This document shows positions 1 through 8,878 of a stretch of DNA of 56,240 bases, piece by piece; position 1 is the first letter of the stretch; the number at the start of each line of letters is the position of its first letter. Location: assembly GCA_002724245.1 (NCBI GenBank), contig PBOG01000019.1:1-56240 (forward strand). The letters run 5' to 3'. The position numbers and the translations under genes were made by a program. The notes below the pieces were generated by a model, which saw nothing but the letters and a program-made list of their open reading frames with translations, had not been told where the DNA came from and did no database searches. The stretch is from Planctomycetaceae bacterium (GTDB taxonomy: Bacteria; Planctomycetota; Planctomycetia; Pirellulales; Pirellulaceae).

Positions 1-150
1 ATTTTCGTTCCGCTCTCGATCGCCGGGCACCCCCAGACTCATCCCGCGGGCATCGATGCAATCCCAGCCAAAACGCGTGGCCCAATCGATGACTTGACCG
101 ATCCCCAGCGGATGACGCCAGGCGATCGAGCCGTAAAGTGCCAACTGCAT
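1..150 (-). CDS. Sugar phosphate isomerase/epimerase, N-terminal part (runs off the window)
   Basis: Only about 50 residues are present because the gene leaves the window at its left edge. Read on the minus strand from the ATG at 150-148, the protein begins MQLALYGSIAWRHPLG and continues with a segment containing VIDWATRFGWDCIDARGM. This resembles the first beta strand and helix of the xylose-isomerase-like TIM-barrel proteins (AP endonuclease family 2), which planctomycetes carry in many copies. Such proteins usually act on sugars or inositol derivatives; the substrate cannot be told from this fragment. A GTG two codons upstream (156-154) is an alternative start with a GGAGG some 11 bases before it. 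The gene is divergent from the leucine-rich-repeat gene. Confidence 0.55.
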   Translation of the reverse strand, partial: MQLALYGSIAWRHPLGIGQVIDWATRFGWDCIDARGMSLGVPGDRERNEN

Positions 151-401
151 CGCCACCGCTTCGACTCCCTCCGCAACCAGGGCTTTTCCCGCGCAGGGGT
201 GGAGTATAACTCCCTCCCTGCAGCGACGTCACCCGCCACCACGAGCGCCGCGCGGCCGCCAGCTCATCCGGCCAGCGTGTCCGGCCCGAACTTGCTTGCG
301 TCGATGTCCGAGTTGCGGGTAGAGTGGCAACAGAGTTCGTCTCGTCAAGACCACATGACCGAATGTGCCCCACTCGTCACGCATCACTGCAGGTAAACGG
401 T

Positions 402-1844
402 ATGCTGCCCCTCGTTCGCAACCAGTTCCGCAACGGCGTCGCCTGGACGCTCGTGCTGATGTGGTGCGTGATGCTCGCCGCACCGCACAACGTGGGCGCC
501 GCCAACGAGTCTCCCACCGCTACGGCTGAAATCAAAGCCTGGCTGGCGGCGCTCTCAGCGCGGGAGTTCTCCAAGCGTCAACAGGCAACCCGCAAACTTC
601 TGGCAGCCGGCCCACGCGCCATTTTCGCACTCCAATCCGCCGCCACATCTTCCCAAAGCGAAAGCCGCGCCCGCGCCGTCAGCATCCTGGAAGAACTTGC
701 CTTATCGACCGATCCCGAAACCTGGAAACCAGCCCAAGCAGCCCTCAGGGAACTGGCCTCTTCGTCCACGTCCAGTGCGCGCCGCGCCGCCTCTGTCCTG
801 GCAGAACTGGGAGACAAGCAAACCCGTCGAATGACACGAGCCATCCGGCGTCAGGGAGGCCGTGTTTACAAACTCCAGAACGACCGTTTGCGAATCGACC
901 TGAATGAGCAATGGGTGGGTGGAAACCGCGGAGTGCAGGCCCTCCCCAGATTGCCGGGCGTGATTTTCGTCTCCCTGGAACGTTCCAACGTCGGGGATCG
1001 TGGATTGGCCTGGCTCTCCTCGATGCAGAGTGTCCAACGACTTTTCCTGGGACGTTCGCGCGTCACTGGCGCCGGCCTGGTTCACCTGAAAGGGATGGCA
1101 GGCCTGACACACGTGTCCTTGCAGCATCAGGCGATCCGCGACGCAGATTTGAAACGCCTGTCGCAACTGCAGCAACTCGAATCACTAGGCCTCGACGATA
1201 CACGTATTACCGACGCTGGCCTGTCCCATTTGAAGTTTCCCCAATTGCGAGAACTCTGGCTCGACCGCACCACCGTCACTGCCGCCGGCCTGCAGAACCT
1301 AACCCAGCTCGCCAACCTGGAGAGCCTCCACCTCGTCGGTACAAGAGTCTACGGCGCGCAAGTCGCCGTCTTGAAACAATTTGAAATGCTCTCGACGCTC
1401 TGGCTGCGCGACACACCTGTCGATGCGGCAACGATCACCGCGCTGGCTGGCTGTACCGGCCTGACCAGCCTGGGACTGGATCGTACGTCAATTCGCGATG
1501 AACATCTGCCACCTCTGGAAAACCTGACCAATCTGGAAACACTCTGGATTTCCCAGACGGGAATCGGCGACCGGGCGCTCGTCCATCTCAAATCTTTAAC
1601 GAGTCTCAAGATCCTCCACTTGTCACAGACCGCGATCACGAACAACGGAATGAAGCACCTGGCGGCACACCCCGCTCTAAACTCACTCTACATCAACGAA
1701 ACCGAGATCGATGACGCGGGACTGGCCCAGCTAGTACAGTGTCCACAGTTGCGGCGTATTTATGCGAAATCAACGCGCGTTACCGCCCAGGGCGTCACGC
1801 AACTCCGTGGCAAGCTGCCAAAGTGCCGTGTCTACCTGAACTAG
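402..1844 (+). CDS. Exported leucine-rich-repeat protein
   Basis: 480 residues from the ATG at 402. The N-terminus has a signal-peptide-like hydrophobic segment (WTLVLMWCVMLAAP) followed by mature protein. Residues about 45-150 are helical and repeat-like (ATAEIKAWLAALS; SSSARRAASVLAELGD), resembling a HEAT-type region. From about residue 190 to the C-terminus come at least ten repeats of about 24 residues of the LRR type, for example LQQLESLGLDDTRITDAGL and TNLETLWISQTGIGDRAL. LRRs bind protein partners, so a periplasmic or cell-envelope binding role is inferred; no catalytic motif was seen. Non-ATG starts upstream would add residues before the signal peptide and are less likely. The stop codon overlaps the stop codon of the convergent kinase gene in the palindrome CTAG. 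Confidence 0.85.
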   Translation: MLPLVRNQFRNGVAWTLVLMWCVMLAAPHNVGAANESPTATAEIKAWLAALSAREFSKRQQATRKLLAAGPRAIFALQSAATSSQSESRARAVSILEELALSTDPETWKPAQAALRELASSSTSSARRAASVLAELGDKQTRRMTRAIRRQGGRVYKLQNDRLRIDLNEQWVGGNRGVQALPRLPGVIFVSLERSNVGDRGLAWLSSMQSVQRLFLGRSRVTGAGLVHLKGMAGLTHVSLQHQAIRDADLKRLSQLQQLESLGLDDTRITDAGLSHLKFPQLRELWLDRTTVTAAGLQNLTQLANLESLHLVGTRVYGAQVAVLKQFEMLSTLWLRDTPVDAATITALAGCTGLTSLGLDRTSIRDEHLPPLENLTNLETLWISQTGIGDRALVHLKSLTSLKILHLSQTAITNNGMKHLAAHPALNSLYINETEIDDAGLAQLVQCPQLRRIYAKSTRVTAQGVTQLRGKLPKCRVYLN

Positions 1845-3343
1845 CACGGCAACCTGTGTCCCAGCGCATCACGCGTCTTGTCAACAACCTCGCCTGCCGG
1901 GAACCGTGCAGCCCCAGCGATCGGTACGCTCACCGAGCCTAGTGTCGAAGACTGCGTATTACTGCCCGCGGGGCGTTCATTCGGTCGGCGACGCTGCTTC
2001 ACCGGTGGCGCCGCACCACCCTTTTTTTCCGGCGCCTCGCTTGTCGTCTTCATCCACATTGCCAACAACAACGCGACCAACACCAGCCCGGCGGCGAACC
2101 AGCTAACCCGTAACATTCGCTTGCCGGAACGCAAACGAGCGCGCCGCTGGTTGCGTACAGTACTCACACCAGATTCAGCAGACGCGGCCGAAGTTTGCGG
2201 CTCTGGCGGCTGGCTCAGGGAGCCCGCTGGCCCCGCAACCAAGGGAGGTGCCGCACTGGAACTAACTCGCCGGGACGGCGGAACAGGTACGTCATGGGGA
2301 TCGCCACCTCCGCGCAACCAGCCCCGTAATGCCTGCCCCGCAGCCGCAGCGGATGGATAGCGGTCTTGCGGCCGTTTCTGGATCATGCGCCAGCAGATAT
2401 CACTCAGCGACCGAGGACAATCAGGACGGTCTTGCTGAATCTCCGCCGGCATCAAGTCCTGGTGATTGATAATCCGCTGCGTCACACTCCCCTCAGTAAA
2501 AGGCGCATGGCCAGTGAGCAGAAAATAGAGCGTGCACCCAAGGCCATAAAGATCTGCGGGCGGCCCTGCGGCGTGACTGTCAATCGCTTGCTCCGGCGCC
2601 AAGTAATCCGCCGTCCCCATCACGGCCCCCTGATCTGCGTTGGTCAGCGAAGAGTCCGCGCTCTCGTCCGAAAAGCGGGCCAACCCCAGATCCAGAAGCT
2701 TGACAACGCCGCTTTCATCGAGCAATAGATTCGACGGCTTGATATCGCGGTGGACGACACCTGCCTGATGTGCGTACTCCAGCGCATCACAGGCGGCCAG
2801 CGTATACCGCGCGGCGTCCGGGAAATCGACCGGACCATTTCGCTTCACGACAGCCTGTAAATTCTCTCCCGGCACATATTCCATCACCAGATAATGCAAA
2901 TCACCATCGTGGTCGACATCATACGCCTGCACGATATTGGGGTGATCCAACTTGGCAATCGCCTCCGCCTCACGATAAAAGCGCGTCAGGTAGGTTGCCT
3001 CCTCGACCAGACGCCGCGGCAACACCTTGACGGCGCGCTGCTGTCGCATCAATTGGTGTTCGGCAAGATAGACACTACTCATACCACCAGTGCCAATAAG
3101 CGCCAGGATTTTGTACTTGCTGAGAAAAAATCCCTTGGCTTTCCCAGCGGCAAACTGCTCGCACTGCCAGCTGGTAAGAAGCCCAGCATCCTGCAAATAC
3201 TGCAGCACTACTGGCCCTTCTGCTGGAACTTTACCGCCCTGCGTCTGCCGGCAATCGGCAAGCGCCGACTCCAACTCGTCCGGCTCAATCAATTTGCTGC
3301 GCCGAACCAGATCAACCACGGTCGGGCCATCGGGATGTGCCAT
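1841..3343 (-). CDS. Membrane-anchored serine/threonine protein kinase
   Basis: 500 residues from the ATG at 3343. An N-terminal segment of about 75 residues (LVRRSKLIEPDELESAL, LLTSWQCEQFAAGKAKGFFL) is the lead-in common in planctomycete Hanks-type kinases. The kinase domain covers about residues 77-345: glycine loop GTGGMS (84-89), ATP lysine in AVKVL (K106), HRDIKPSN (198-205), metal-binding motif DLG (218-220, in place of DFG) and a substrate-anchor region containing APE (249-251). A proline- and serine-rich linker follows, then one transmembrane helix around residues 412-431 and a basic C-terminal tail, so the kinase domain is probably cytoplasmic with the tail outside. All catalytic residues are present. 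The substrate is unknown. A longer reading frame upstream lacks family support. Confidence 0.9.
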   Translation of the reverse strand: MAHPDGPTVVDLVRRSKLIEPDELESALADCRQTQGGKVPAEGPVVLQYLQDAGLLTSWQCEQFAAGKAKGFFLSKYKILALIGTGGMSSVYLAEHQLMRQQRAVKVLPRRLVEEATYLTRFYREAEAIAKLDHPNIVQAYDVDHDGDLHYLVMEYVPGENLQAVVKRNGPVDFPDAARYTLAACDALEYAHQAGVVHRDIKPSNLLLDESGVVKLLDLGLARFSDESADSSLTNADQGAVMGTADYLAPEQAIDSHAAGPPADLYGLGCTLYFLLTGHAPFTEGSVTQRIINHQDLMPAEIQQDRPDCPRSLSDICWRMIQKRPQDRYPSAAAAGQALRGWLRGGGDPHDVPVPPSRRVSSSAAPPLVAGPAGSLSQPPEPQTSAASAESGVSTVRNQRRARLRSGKRMLRVSWFAAGLVLVALLLAMWMKTTSEAPEKKGGAAPPVKQRRRPNERPAGSNTQSSTLGSVSVPIAGAARFPAGEVVDKTRDALGHRLPC

Positions 3344-3636
3344 AGCTGCCACACCAAAACTTCCGCAACAGGAGGCGACGGACCGCGCGGAAAACAAGGT
3401 CGCGCCGTGACAGGTTCGCCCCAAAGACATCAATTGCCTGCCGTGTCCTCCACTTGGACACAACGCGGTATTACCAACATACCACCGCCAGTCGACCTCG
3501 CAAAAGCCCACGTCAAAGACCAACGCACAGATCCCACGCCACCAGGCATGGCAGGACGGAATCACCCTCCGCCAATTGACGCGCCCGGGCCCGAAATGCA
3601 AAATCCCACTAATTGCACTCCCCGGACATCCACACC

Positions 3637-3933
3637 ATGGAAGCTCTCACGACGCCAACCATCTTGTATACGCGACACAACTGCCCTCTCTGTGACGAAG
3701 CCCATCGTATTCTGATGGAATTCGGACTACGACCCCAGTTGATCGATATCGATCAGGATGTTCAATGGCAAGAACGTTACACCAATTGTGTACCAGTAGT
3801 CTGGATCGATGGTAAAGAACGGTTTCGGGGCCGCGTCAATCGAGTTCTGCTTCAACGACTGCTTCTGCGGCGCAGCAACCAGGCTCGCCAACCTTCTATT
3901 TCCCCAGAGATTCGCGAGGACCAAGAGCCATGA
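3637..3933 (+). CDS. Glutaredoxin-like (DUF836-type) thiol-disulfide protein
   Basis: 98 residues from the ATG at 3637; a TTG at 3613 is an alternative start. The core is a compact thioredoxin fold: first strand TILYTRHNCPLCDEAHRIL with a CPLC redox pair, then the cis-proline loop CVPVVWIDGKERF. This is the pattern of the small glutaredoxin-like DUF836 family, which is thought to handle thiol-disulfide exchange; the substrate here is unknown. The C-terminus is basic (LLQRLLLRRS) and extends beyond the fold. Its TGA stop overlaps the next ATG as ATGA, so it is probably translationally coupled to the DUF1080 lipoprotein gene. Confidence 0.8.
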   Translation: MEALTTPTILYTRHNCPLCDEAHRILMEFGLRPQLIDIDQDVQWQERYTNCVPVVWIDGKERFRGRVNRVLLQRLLLRRSNQARQPSISPEIREDQEP

Positions 3934-5354
3934 CGACCAGACCGCAAACCGGCACAGGTCTTTCCCGACGACGTGTGGTACGAAGGATGCCCTGCTACGC
4001 CGCAGCGGCGAGCTCGTGGATGTCCTTCCGCAATCCGTTTCGACTGCGTCACCCGTTCGCTTTCACTCCACTTCTGCTGTGGGTAGTGGCCGGTTGTACC
4101 CCCTCCGACGTTCCCCCTGCCGTGACCGAAGAGACGGCAACAACCGCCCCCAGTGCAAACCTTGAATCAGGCGCCCAGGAGAAATCCGCCGCCAAGACCA
4201 AAAGCGAAATACCTGCGACGCTCCCGCCGGTAGCGGAATCCCCCAGCCCGCTCTCCGACGAAGACCTTGCGGATGGCTGGCTTTCGCTCTTTGACGGAGA
4301 GACGCTGTTTGGCTGGTCAGCCCATAGCGAGGTGAATTGGCGCGTCGAGCAAGGCGCCATTGTTGCCGACGAAGGTGCGGTCGGCCTGCTGTGCACGACA
4401 ACTCAGTTTGCCGACTTCCAGTTGCGAGTCGACTTCCTTCCAGAAGCCACGACCAACAGTGGTGTCTTTTTGCGTACCGCGCCAGTCATCACGAAAGACG
4501 ACGTGACCACCGAATGCTATGAATTAAACATCGCGCCAGCCGACAACCCGTTTCCGACAGGCAGTCTGGTAGGCCGAAAAAAAATCGACGGCGATTTCCA
4601 CCGTGCCCAGTGGCAAACATTTCTCGTTACCGCCCAAGGCGATCAGGTTGACATCCAGCTAGACGGAAAGCAGATCCTCAGCTACCAGGACAAAAAGCCG
4701 ATTCAACGCGGTCGCATCGGACTGCAGTTCAACTCAGGGCGTATTGCCTTTCGCAACGTCCAAATCAAACCGCTCGGATTACAGGCACTCTTTAACGGGA
4801 AAGACCTCTCGGGTTGGAAAGAATACCCGGACATGGCGACCCGGTTCTCTGTAGAGAACGAGGGTGTCCTGACTGCCCGCAACCAAAGCGAAGGGCGTGG
4901 CCAATTGGAAACCGAACAGACATACGGCGACTTCGTCCTGCAACTCGAAGCGATGACACATGCCCCGCATTTGAATTCAGGAATTTTCTTCCGTTGCATC
5001 CCGGGCGAAGTCATGAACGGTTATGAAAGCCAAATCCACTTCGGATTCGAGGCGGGAAACCGCCGTAAACCAGTCGATTGCGGCACTGGCGGCATCTTTC
5101 GTCGTCAGAACGCCCGTCTGGTCGTGGGTGACGACCAGACCTGGGTCCATCAGACGCTCATTGCCGATGGACCGCATATGGCTGCCTGGGTCAACGGCTA
5201 TCCGGTTAGTGACTGGACCGACGAGCGGGCGTCAGACCCCAACCCGCGACGAGGAAAACGGCTAGAACCTGGCACGCTCATGCTACAGGGCCACGACGCA
5301 ACAACCCACCTTTCCTTCCGCAACCTCAAAATCATGGAAATCCCGAAACGCTAA
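3930..5354 (+). CDS. Lipoprotein with two DUF1080 (3-keto-disaccharide hydrolase-type) domains
   Basis: 474 residues from the ATG at 3930, which overlaps the preceding stop (ATGA) and lies behind GAGG. A later ATG at 4020 would give a standard lipoprotein leader (MSFRNPFRLRHPFAFTPLLL, then WVVAGC with the lipobox Cys), so it is a serious alternative start. After a low-complexity linker there are two concanavalin-like jelly-roll domains. The first begins WLSLFDGETLFGW (about residues 114-288), the second LQALFNGKDLSGWKEYP (about 293-472). Both carry the NSGVF/NSGIFFR strand typical of DUF1080, a family now linked to 3-keto-glycoside hydrolysis and very abundant in planctomycetes. It probably acts on the outer face of a membrane. 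The activity is inferred from the family only. Confidence 0.85.
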   Translation: MTTRPQTGTGLSRRRVVRRMPCYAAAASSWMSFRNPFRLRHPFAFTPLLLWVVAGCTPSDVPPAVTEETATTAPSANLESGAQEKSAAKTKSEIPATLPPVAESPSPLSDEDLADGWLSLFDGETLFGWSAHSEVNWRVEQGAIVADEGAVGLLCTTTQFADFQLRVDFLPEATTNSGVFLRTAPVITKDDVTTECYELNIAPADNPFPTGSLVGRKKIDGDFHRAQWQTFLVTAQGDQVDIQLDGKQILSYQDKKPIQRGRIGLQFNSGRIAFRNVQIKPLGLQALFNGKDLSGWKEYPDMATRFSVENEGVLTARNQSEGRGQLETEQTYGDFVLQLEAMTHAPHLNSGIFFRCIPGEVMNGYESQIHFGFEAGNRRKPVDCGTGGIFRRQNARLVVGDDQTWVHQTLIADGPHMAAWVNGYPVSDWTDERASDPNPRRGKRLEPGTLMLQGHDATTHLSFRNLKIMEIPKR

Positions 5355-5554
5355 CAGCGGATCGCCTGACCGGTCTGGGCGTCTGACAGTTGAGGGACTA
5401 CAATCCGCGCCGCTCGCACACAAGCCTGTCGAGGCGCCTCTGATGACACCTGCACAACGGGTGCCCGGCCGCAGCGGCCAGAGTCTGGTTTCCATCCGCG
5501 ACCGATCGGACACCAGGCATTATTACCGAAATTGAGGAGAGGAAAGCGGACACT

Positions 5555-7270
5555 ATGAATGCCCCAGAACCGGATCGCTCACTGAATTTTGTCGAACAAA
5601 TTGTCCAGGCAGACCAGGAAACCAACAGGTGGGATGGTCGCGTCCATACACGTTTCCCACCTGAACCCAACGGTTATCTGCACATCGGTCACGCCAAATC
5701 CATTTGCCTCAACTTTGGCATCGCAGAGAAGTTCAACGGATCCTGCAACCTGCGTTTCGACGACACCAATCCGACCAAAGAAGAGGTCGAATTCGTCGAA
5801 TCGATCAAAGACGACATTCGCTGGCTAGGCTTTGACTGGCAAGATCGCGAGTACTTTGCCTCGGATTACTTTGAACAGCTCTATCAGTGGGCCTGCCAGT
5901 TGATTGGCGAGGGGCTCGCCTTCGTATGCGAACTAACACCAGATGAGATGCGTTCGCATCGTGGAACGCTGACTGAACCGGGTATTGCCAGCCCGTACCG
6001 TGACCGCCCCGCCGAGGAAAATCAGGAACTTTTTGCCCGCATGCGTGCAGGCGAGTTCCCTGACGGAAGCCGTACGCTGCGAGCCAAGATCGACATGGCG
6101 AACCCTAACCTGAATTTGCGGGATCCGGTGATGTACCGGATTCTGCACACTGAACATCACCGTACAGGCAATCAATGGTGTATTTATCCCACTTATGATT
6201 TTACGCACGGCCAATCCGATTCGATCGAAAACATCACGCACTCGATCTGTACACTCGAATTCGAAAACCATCGCCCGCTCTATGACTGGTACTGCCAGTC
6301 TCTGAAGATCTACCACCCGCAGCAAATTGAGTTTGCCCGGCTGAACCTCACCTACACCGTTCTAAGTAAACGTCGCCTCCTGGAGCTTGTTGCCCAGAAT
6401 CACGTTTCTGGATGGGACGATCCTCGCATGCCGACTCTCAGCGGACTGCGGCGACGCGGCTTCACCGCCGGTTCCATACGACAATTCTGTGATACGATCG
6501 GCATTGCCAAGGCGACCAGTACCATCGACGTAGGTGTACTGGAAAACAGCGTACGCGAAGATCTGAACAAAACCGCATCTCGGGTCATGGCGGTACAAAA
6601 ACCACTCAAGCTGGTACTGATCGACTACCCTGAAGATCAGGTCGAAATGCTTCAAGCGGTCAACAACCCGGAAGATCCCGAAGCGGGATCGAGAGACGTG
6701 CCTCTGTCGCGTGAGCTCTACATCGAGCGTGACGACTTCCATGAAAATCCACCTGGCAAATTCTTCCGCCTCAAACCGGGCGGTGAGGTCCGCTTGCGGT
6801 ACGCATACATCATCCGCTGTGAAAAAGTGATCAAGGATGACGATGGAAATATTGTCGAACTTCATTGCAGCCATGATGCCGACAGCCGCAGTGGCATGCC
6901 TGGTGCAGGACGGAGAGTCAAAGGTACGCTCCACTGGGTTTCGGCAAACCACTGTCTGCGCGCAGAAGTACGGCTCTACGACCGTCTGTTCCTGAAAGAA
7001 GATCCCAGCGACGTGGCAGAGGGTGAAAATTACCTCGACAACCTCAACCCCGAGTCACTACAAACACTGACCGACTGCCGGGTCGAACCAAGCCTGGCAG
7101 AGGCCCAACCCGGCGATCGATTCCAGTTCGAACGGCTGGGATACTATTCTGTGGATCGTGACTCACAGCCGGAACTTCTTGTTCTGAACCGCACCGTCTC
7201 GCTGCGTGATAGCTGGGCTAAACTCCAAAAAACTCAGCAACAAGGGAAAAAGAAGGCAAATTCTGGTTGA
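5555..7270 (+). CDS. glnS: Glutaminyl-tRNA synthetase
   Basis: 571 residues, close to the usual length of about 550-560. It charges tRNA-Gln with glutamine in the cytoplasm. Class I signatures are clear: [14 protein letters not shown] (HIGH motif, residues about 36-50), FDDTNP shortly after, and the KMSKS-equivalent VLSKRRL (about residue 270). The C-terminal half has the beta-barrel anticodon-binding regions (for example [20 protein letters not shown]). The ATG at 5555 follows a purine-rich GAGGAGAGGAAAG. Having GlnRS suggests direct glutaminylation rather than only the Glu-tRNA amidation route. The 200 bases before it hold no gene; TACAAT at 5399-5404 could be a -10 box. Confidence 0.96.
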   Translation: MNAPEPDRSLNFVEQIVQADQETNRWDGRVHTRFPPEPNGYLHIGHAKSICLNFGIAEKFNGSCNLRFDDTNPTKEEVEFVESIKDDIRWLGFDWQDREYFASDYFEQLYQWACQLIGEGLAFVCELTPDEMRSHRGTLTEPGIASPYRDRPAEENQELFARMRAGEFPDGSRTLRAKIDMANPNLNLRDPVMYRILHTEHHRTGNQWCIYPTYDFTHGQSDSIENITHSICTLEFENHRPLYDWYCQSLKIYHPQQIEFARLNLTYTVLSKRRLLELVAQNHVSGWDDPRMPTLSGLRRRGFTAGSIRQFCDTIGIAKATSTIDVGVLENSVREDLNKTASRVMAVQKPLKLVLIDYPEDQVEMLQAVNNPEDPEAGSRDVPLSRELYIERDDFHENPPGKFFRLKPGGEVRLRYAYIIRCEKVIKDDDGNIVELHCSHDADSRSGMPGAGRRVKGTLHWVSANHCLRAEVRLYDRLFLKEDPSDVAEGENYLDNLNPESLQTLTDCRVEPSLAEAQPGDRFQFERLGYYSVDRDSQPELLVLNRTVSLRDSWAKLQKTQQQGKKKANSG

Positions 7271-7411
7271 GCTTGCCACGCCGTACCGGAACATTGACAA
7301 TAGTGAGTGGCGCGTTGTTTGACGGCGATTGTCTGTTTGCCGGCGCTGTCCAACGACGCCTTCGATCAAGTTCGGTTCAAGGTGACTCTCAACCCCTAAC
7401 ACGACATTGCC

Positions 7412-8845
7412 ATGCACGCTGCCACTCCTGGACATCCCGCAATTGCACGTCGGACCATGTTGCAGGCAGGTTCCATCGGCCTGCTGGGACTTGGTGACAA
7501 TCACGTTACTGCGTTACGCGACGCATCGGCGAATACGGGTGCTACGAGCCCAGCCGCCAGGTCTGTCATCTTCGTGTTCCTTTCGGGTGGTCTGACGCAA
7601 CACGACAGCTTTGACCCCAAACCTGATGCGCCTGCGGACATCCGCGGAGAATTCAAGAGCATCGCGACACAGACTCCAGGCCTAGCCATCTGTGAACATC
7701 TACCGCAGCTGGCCGCACGCAGTTCCCAGTGGAGCCTGATACGCTCGTTGACGACCCCCTACAACGGCCACTCACAAGGGCACATGTCGATTCTGTCGGG
7801 AAGAACCCCGCTGCCTCCTGGTTTCAACGGCAGCAAACCACAAGCCTCGGATTGGCCATCGATCGCCTCAGTTGCCAGCGACGCACTTTCCAGCAAGGGC
7901 AACAATCTACCACCGGCAGCAGTCCTTCCTGAGCGCCTGGTCCACCGTTCAGGTCGAGTCATCCCGGGACAGTTCGGTGGCATCATGGGATATCATCGTG
8001 ACCCCTGGTTCATCGAAGCCTCGCCTTTCAATGCCACTTCCTACGGTGCCTATCCCGACTACGAGTTCCATTTCGTCCGAGGAAGGGAACGCAACGAAAA
8101 GCTAAAATTCCAGGCCCCCAACCTCAATCTCCCGCAGGGGCTTAGCCGCAGCCGCCTGGGCAACCGTGACGCTCTGCGTAGACTGCTCTCGGCACAACGC
8201 CAGGAGCTTGACCAGTCTGCCAATACTGAGTCTTTCGACCGCTACCGGCAAGCCTCGATCGCGTTGCTTACCGATTCAAAAGTACATCATGCTTTTGATG
8301 TTCACAGTGCGAACAGCAGAGTACTTGATCGATATGGGAGAAACGCATTTGGCTGGTCACTGCTCATGGCGAGACGTCTCGTCGAAGTTGGCGTCAGCCT
8401 GGTTCAGGTGAATCTCGGAAACAATGAATCGTGGGACACACACGACAATAATTTCCCCTTGTTGCGTGACTGTCTGCTGCCTCCTACGGATCAGGCACTT
8501 TCGGCTTTGTTGGATGATCTCGCTGAACGCGGGCTGCTCGATTCCACACTGATCGTGATGTGTGGTGAAATGGGAAGGACGCCCAAGATCAACAAGAAAC
8601 TTCCTGGCCGTGATCACTGGGGTGCGGTGCAAACCGTTTTCCTGGCAGGGGGCGGGATCCCCGGTGGTCGGATTGTCGGAGCTTCCGACAAAGACGGGGC
8701 CTATCCGGCCGCAAGTCCACAGCAGCCAGAAAATCTAGCCGCCACGATCTACCGCTCGCTGGGAATCCCCTCGACTGCCGTCTGGCAAGACGAAGTCGAC
8801 CGGCCACATGCCATCTACCACGGGCAACCTGTTTCATTTTCCTGA
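7412..8845 (+). CDS. DUF1501 family protein (sulfatase-like fold), twin-arginine-type leader
   Basis: 477 residues. The leader contains AIARRTMLQAGSIGLLGLG, a twin-arginine-like export signal. The family hallmarks follow: SVIFVFLSGGLTQHDSFDPK (the metal-site strand of alkaline-phosphatase/sulfatase-like folds), GHSQGHMSILSGR, VNLGNNESWDTHDNNF, and MCGEMGRTPKINKKLPGRDHW. DUF1501 proteins are planctomycete-enriched, exported and of unknown activity, usually encoded just after a DUF1549/DUF1553 protein. Here the upstream neighbour is glnS and no such partner is adjacent, so this copy stands alone. Spacing to glnS is about 140 bases, so co-transcription is possible. Confidence 0.88.
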   Translation: MHAATPGHPAIARRTMLQAGSIGLLGLGDNHVTALRDASANTGATSPAARSVIFVFLSGGLTQHDSFDPKPDAPADIRGEFKSIATQTPGLAICEHLPQLAARSSQWSLIRSLTTPYNGHSQGHMSILSGRTPLPPGFNGSKPQASDWPSIASVASDALSSKGNNLPPAAVLPERLVHRSGRVIPGQFGGIMGYHRDPWFIEASPFNATSYGAYPDYEFHFVRGRERNEKLKFQAPNLNLPQGLSRSRLGNRDALRRLLSAQRQELDQSANTESFDRYRQASIALLTDSKVHHAFDVHSANSRVLDRYGRNAFGWSLLMARRLVEVGVSLVQVNLGNNESWDTHDNNFPLLRDCLLPPTDQALSALLDDLAERGLLDSTLIVMCGEMGRTPKINKKLPGRDHWGAVQTVFLAGGGIPGGRIVGASDKDGAYPAASPQQPENLAATIYRSLGIPSTAVWQDEVDRPHAIYHGQPVSFS

Positions 8846-8878
8846 CGACAAGCACGGCGAATCCGACCGGTTGCCACC

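Noticed and set aside
2894-3715. Long plus-strand open frame (273 codons) across the kinase gene
   Set aside because: It is antisense to a clearly coding kinase domain and shows no domain or ribosome-binding site.
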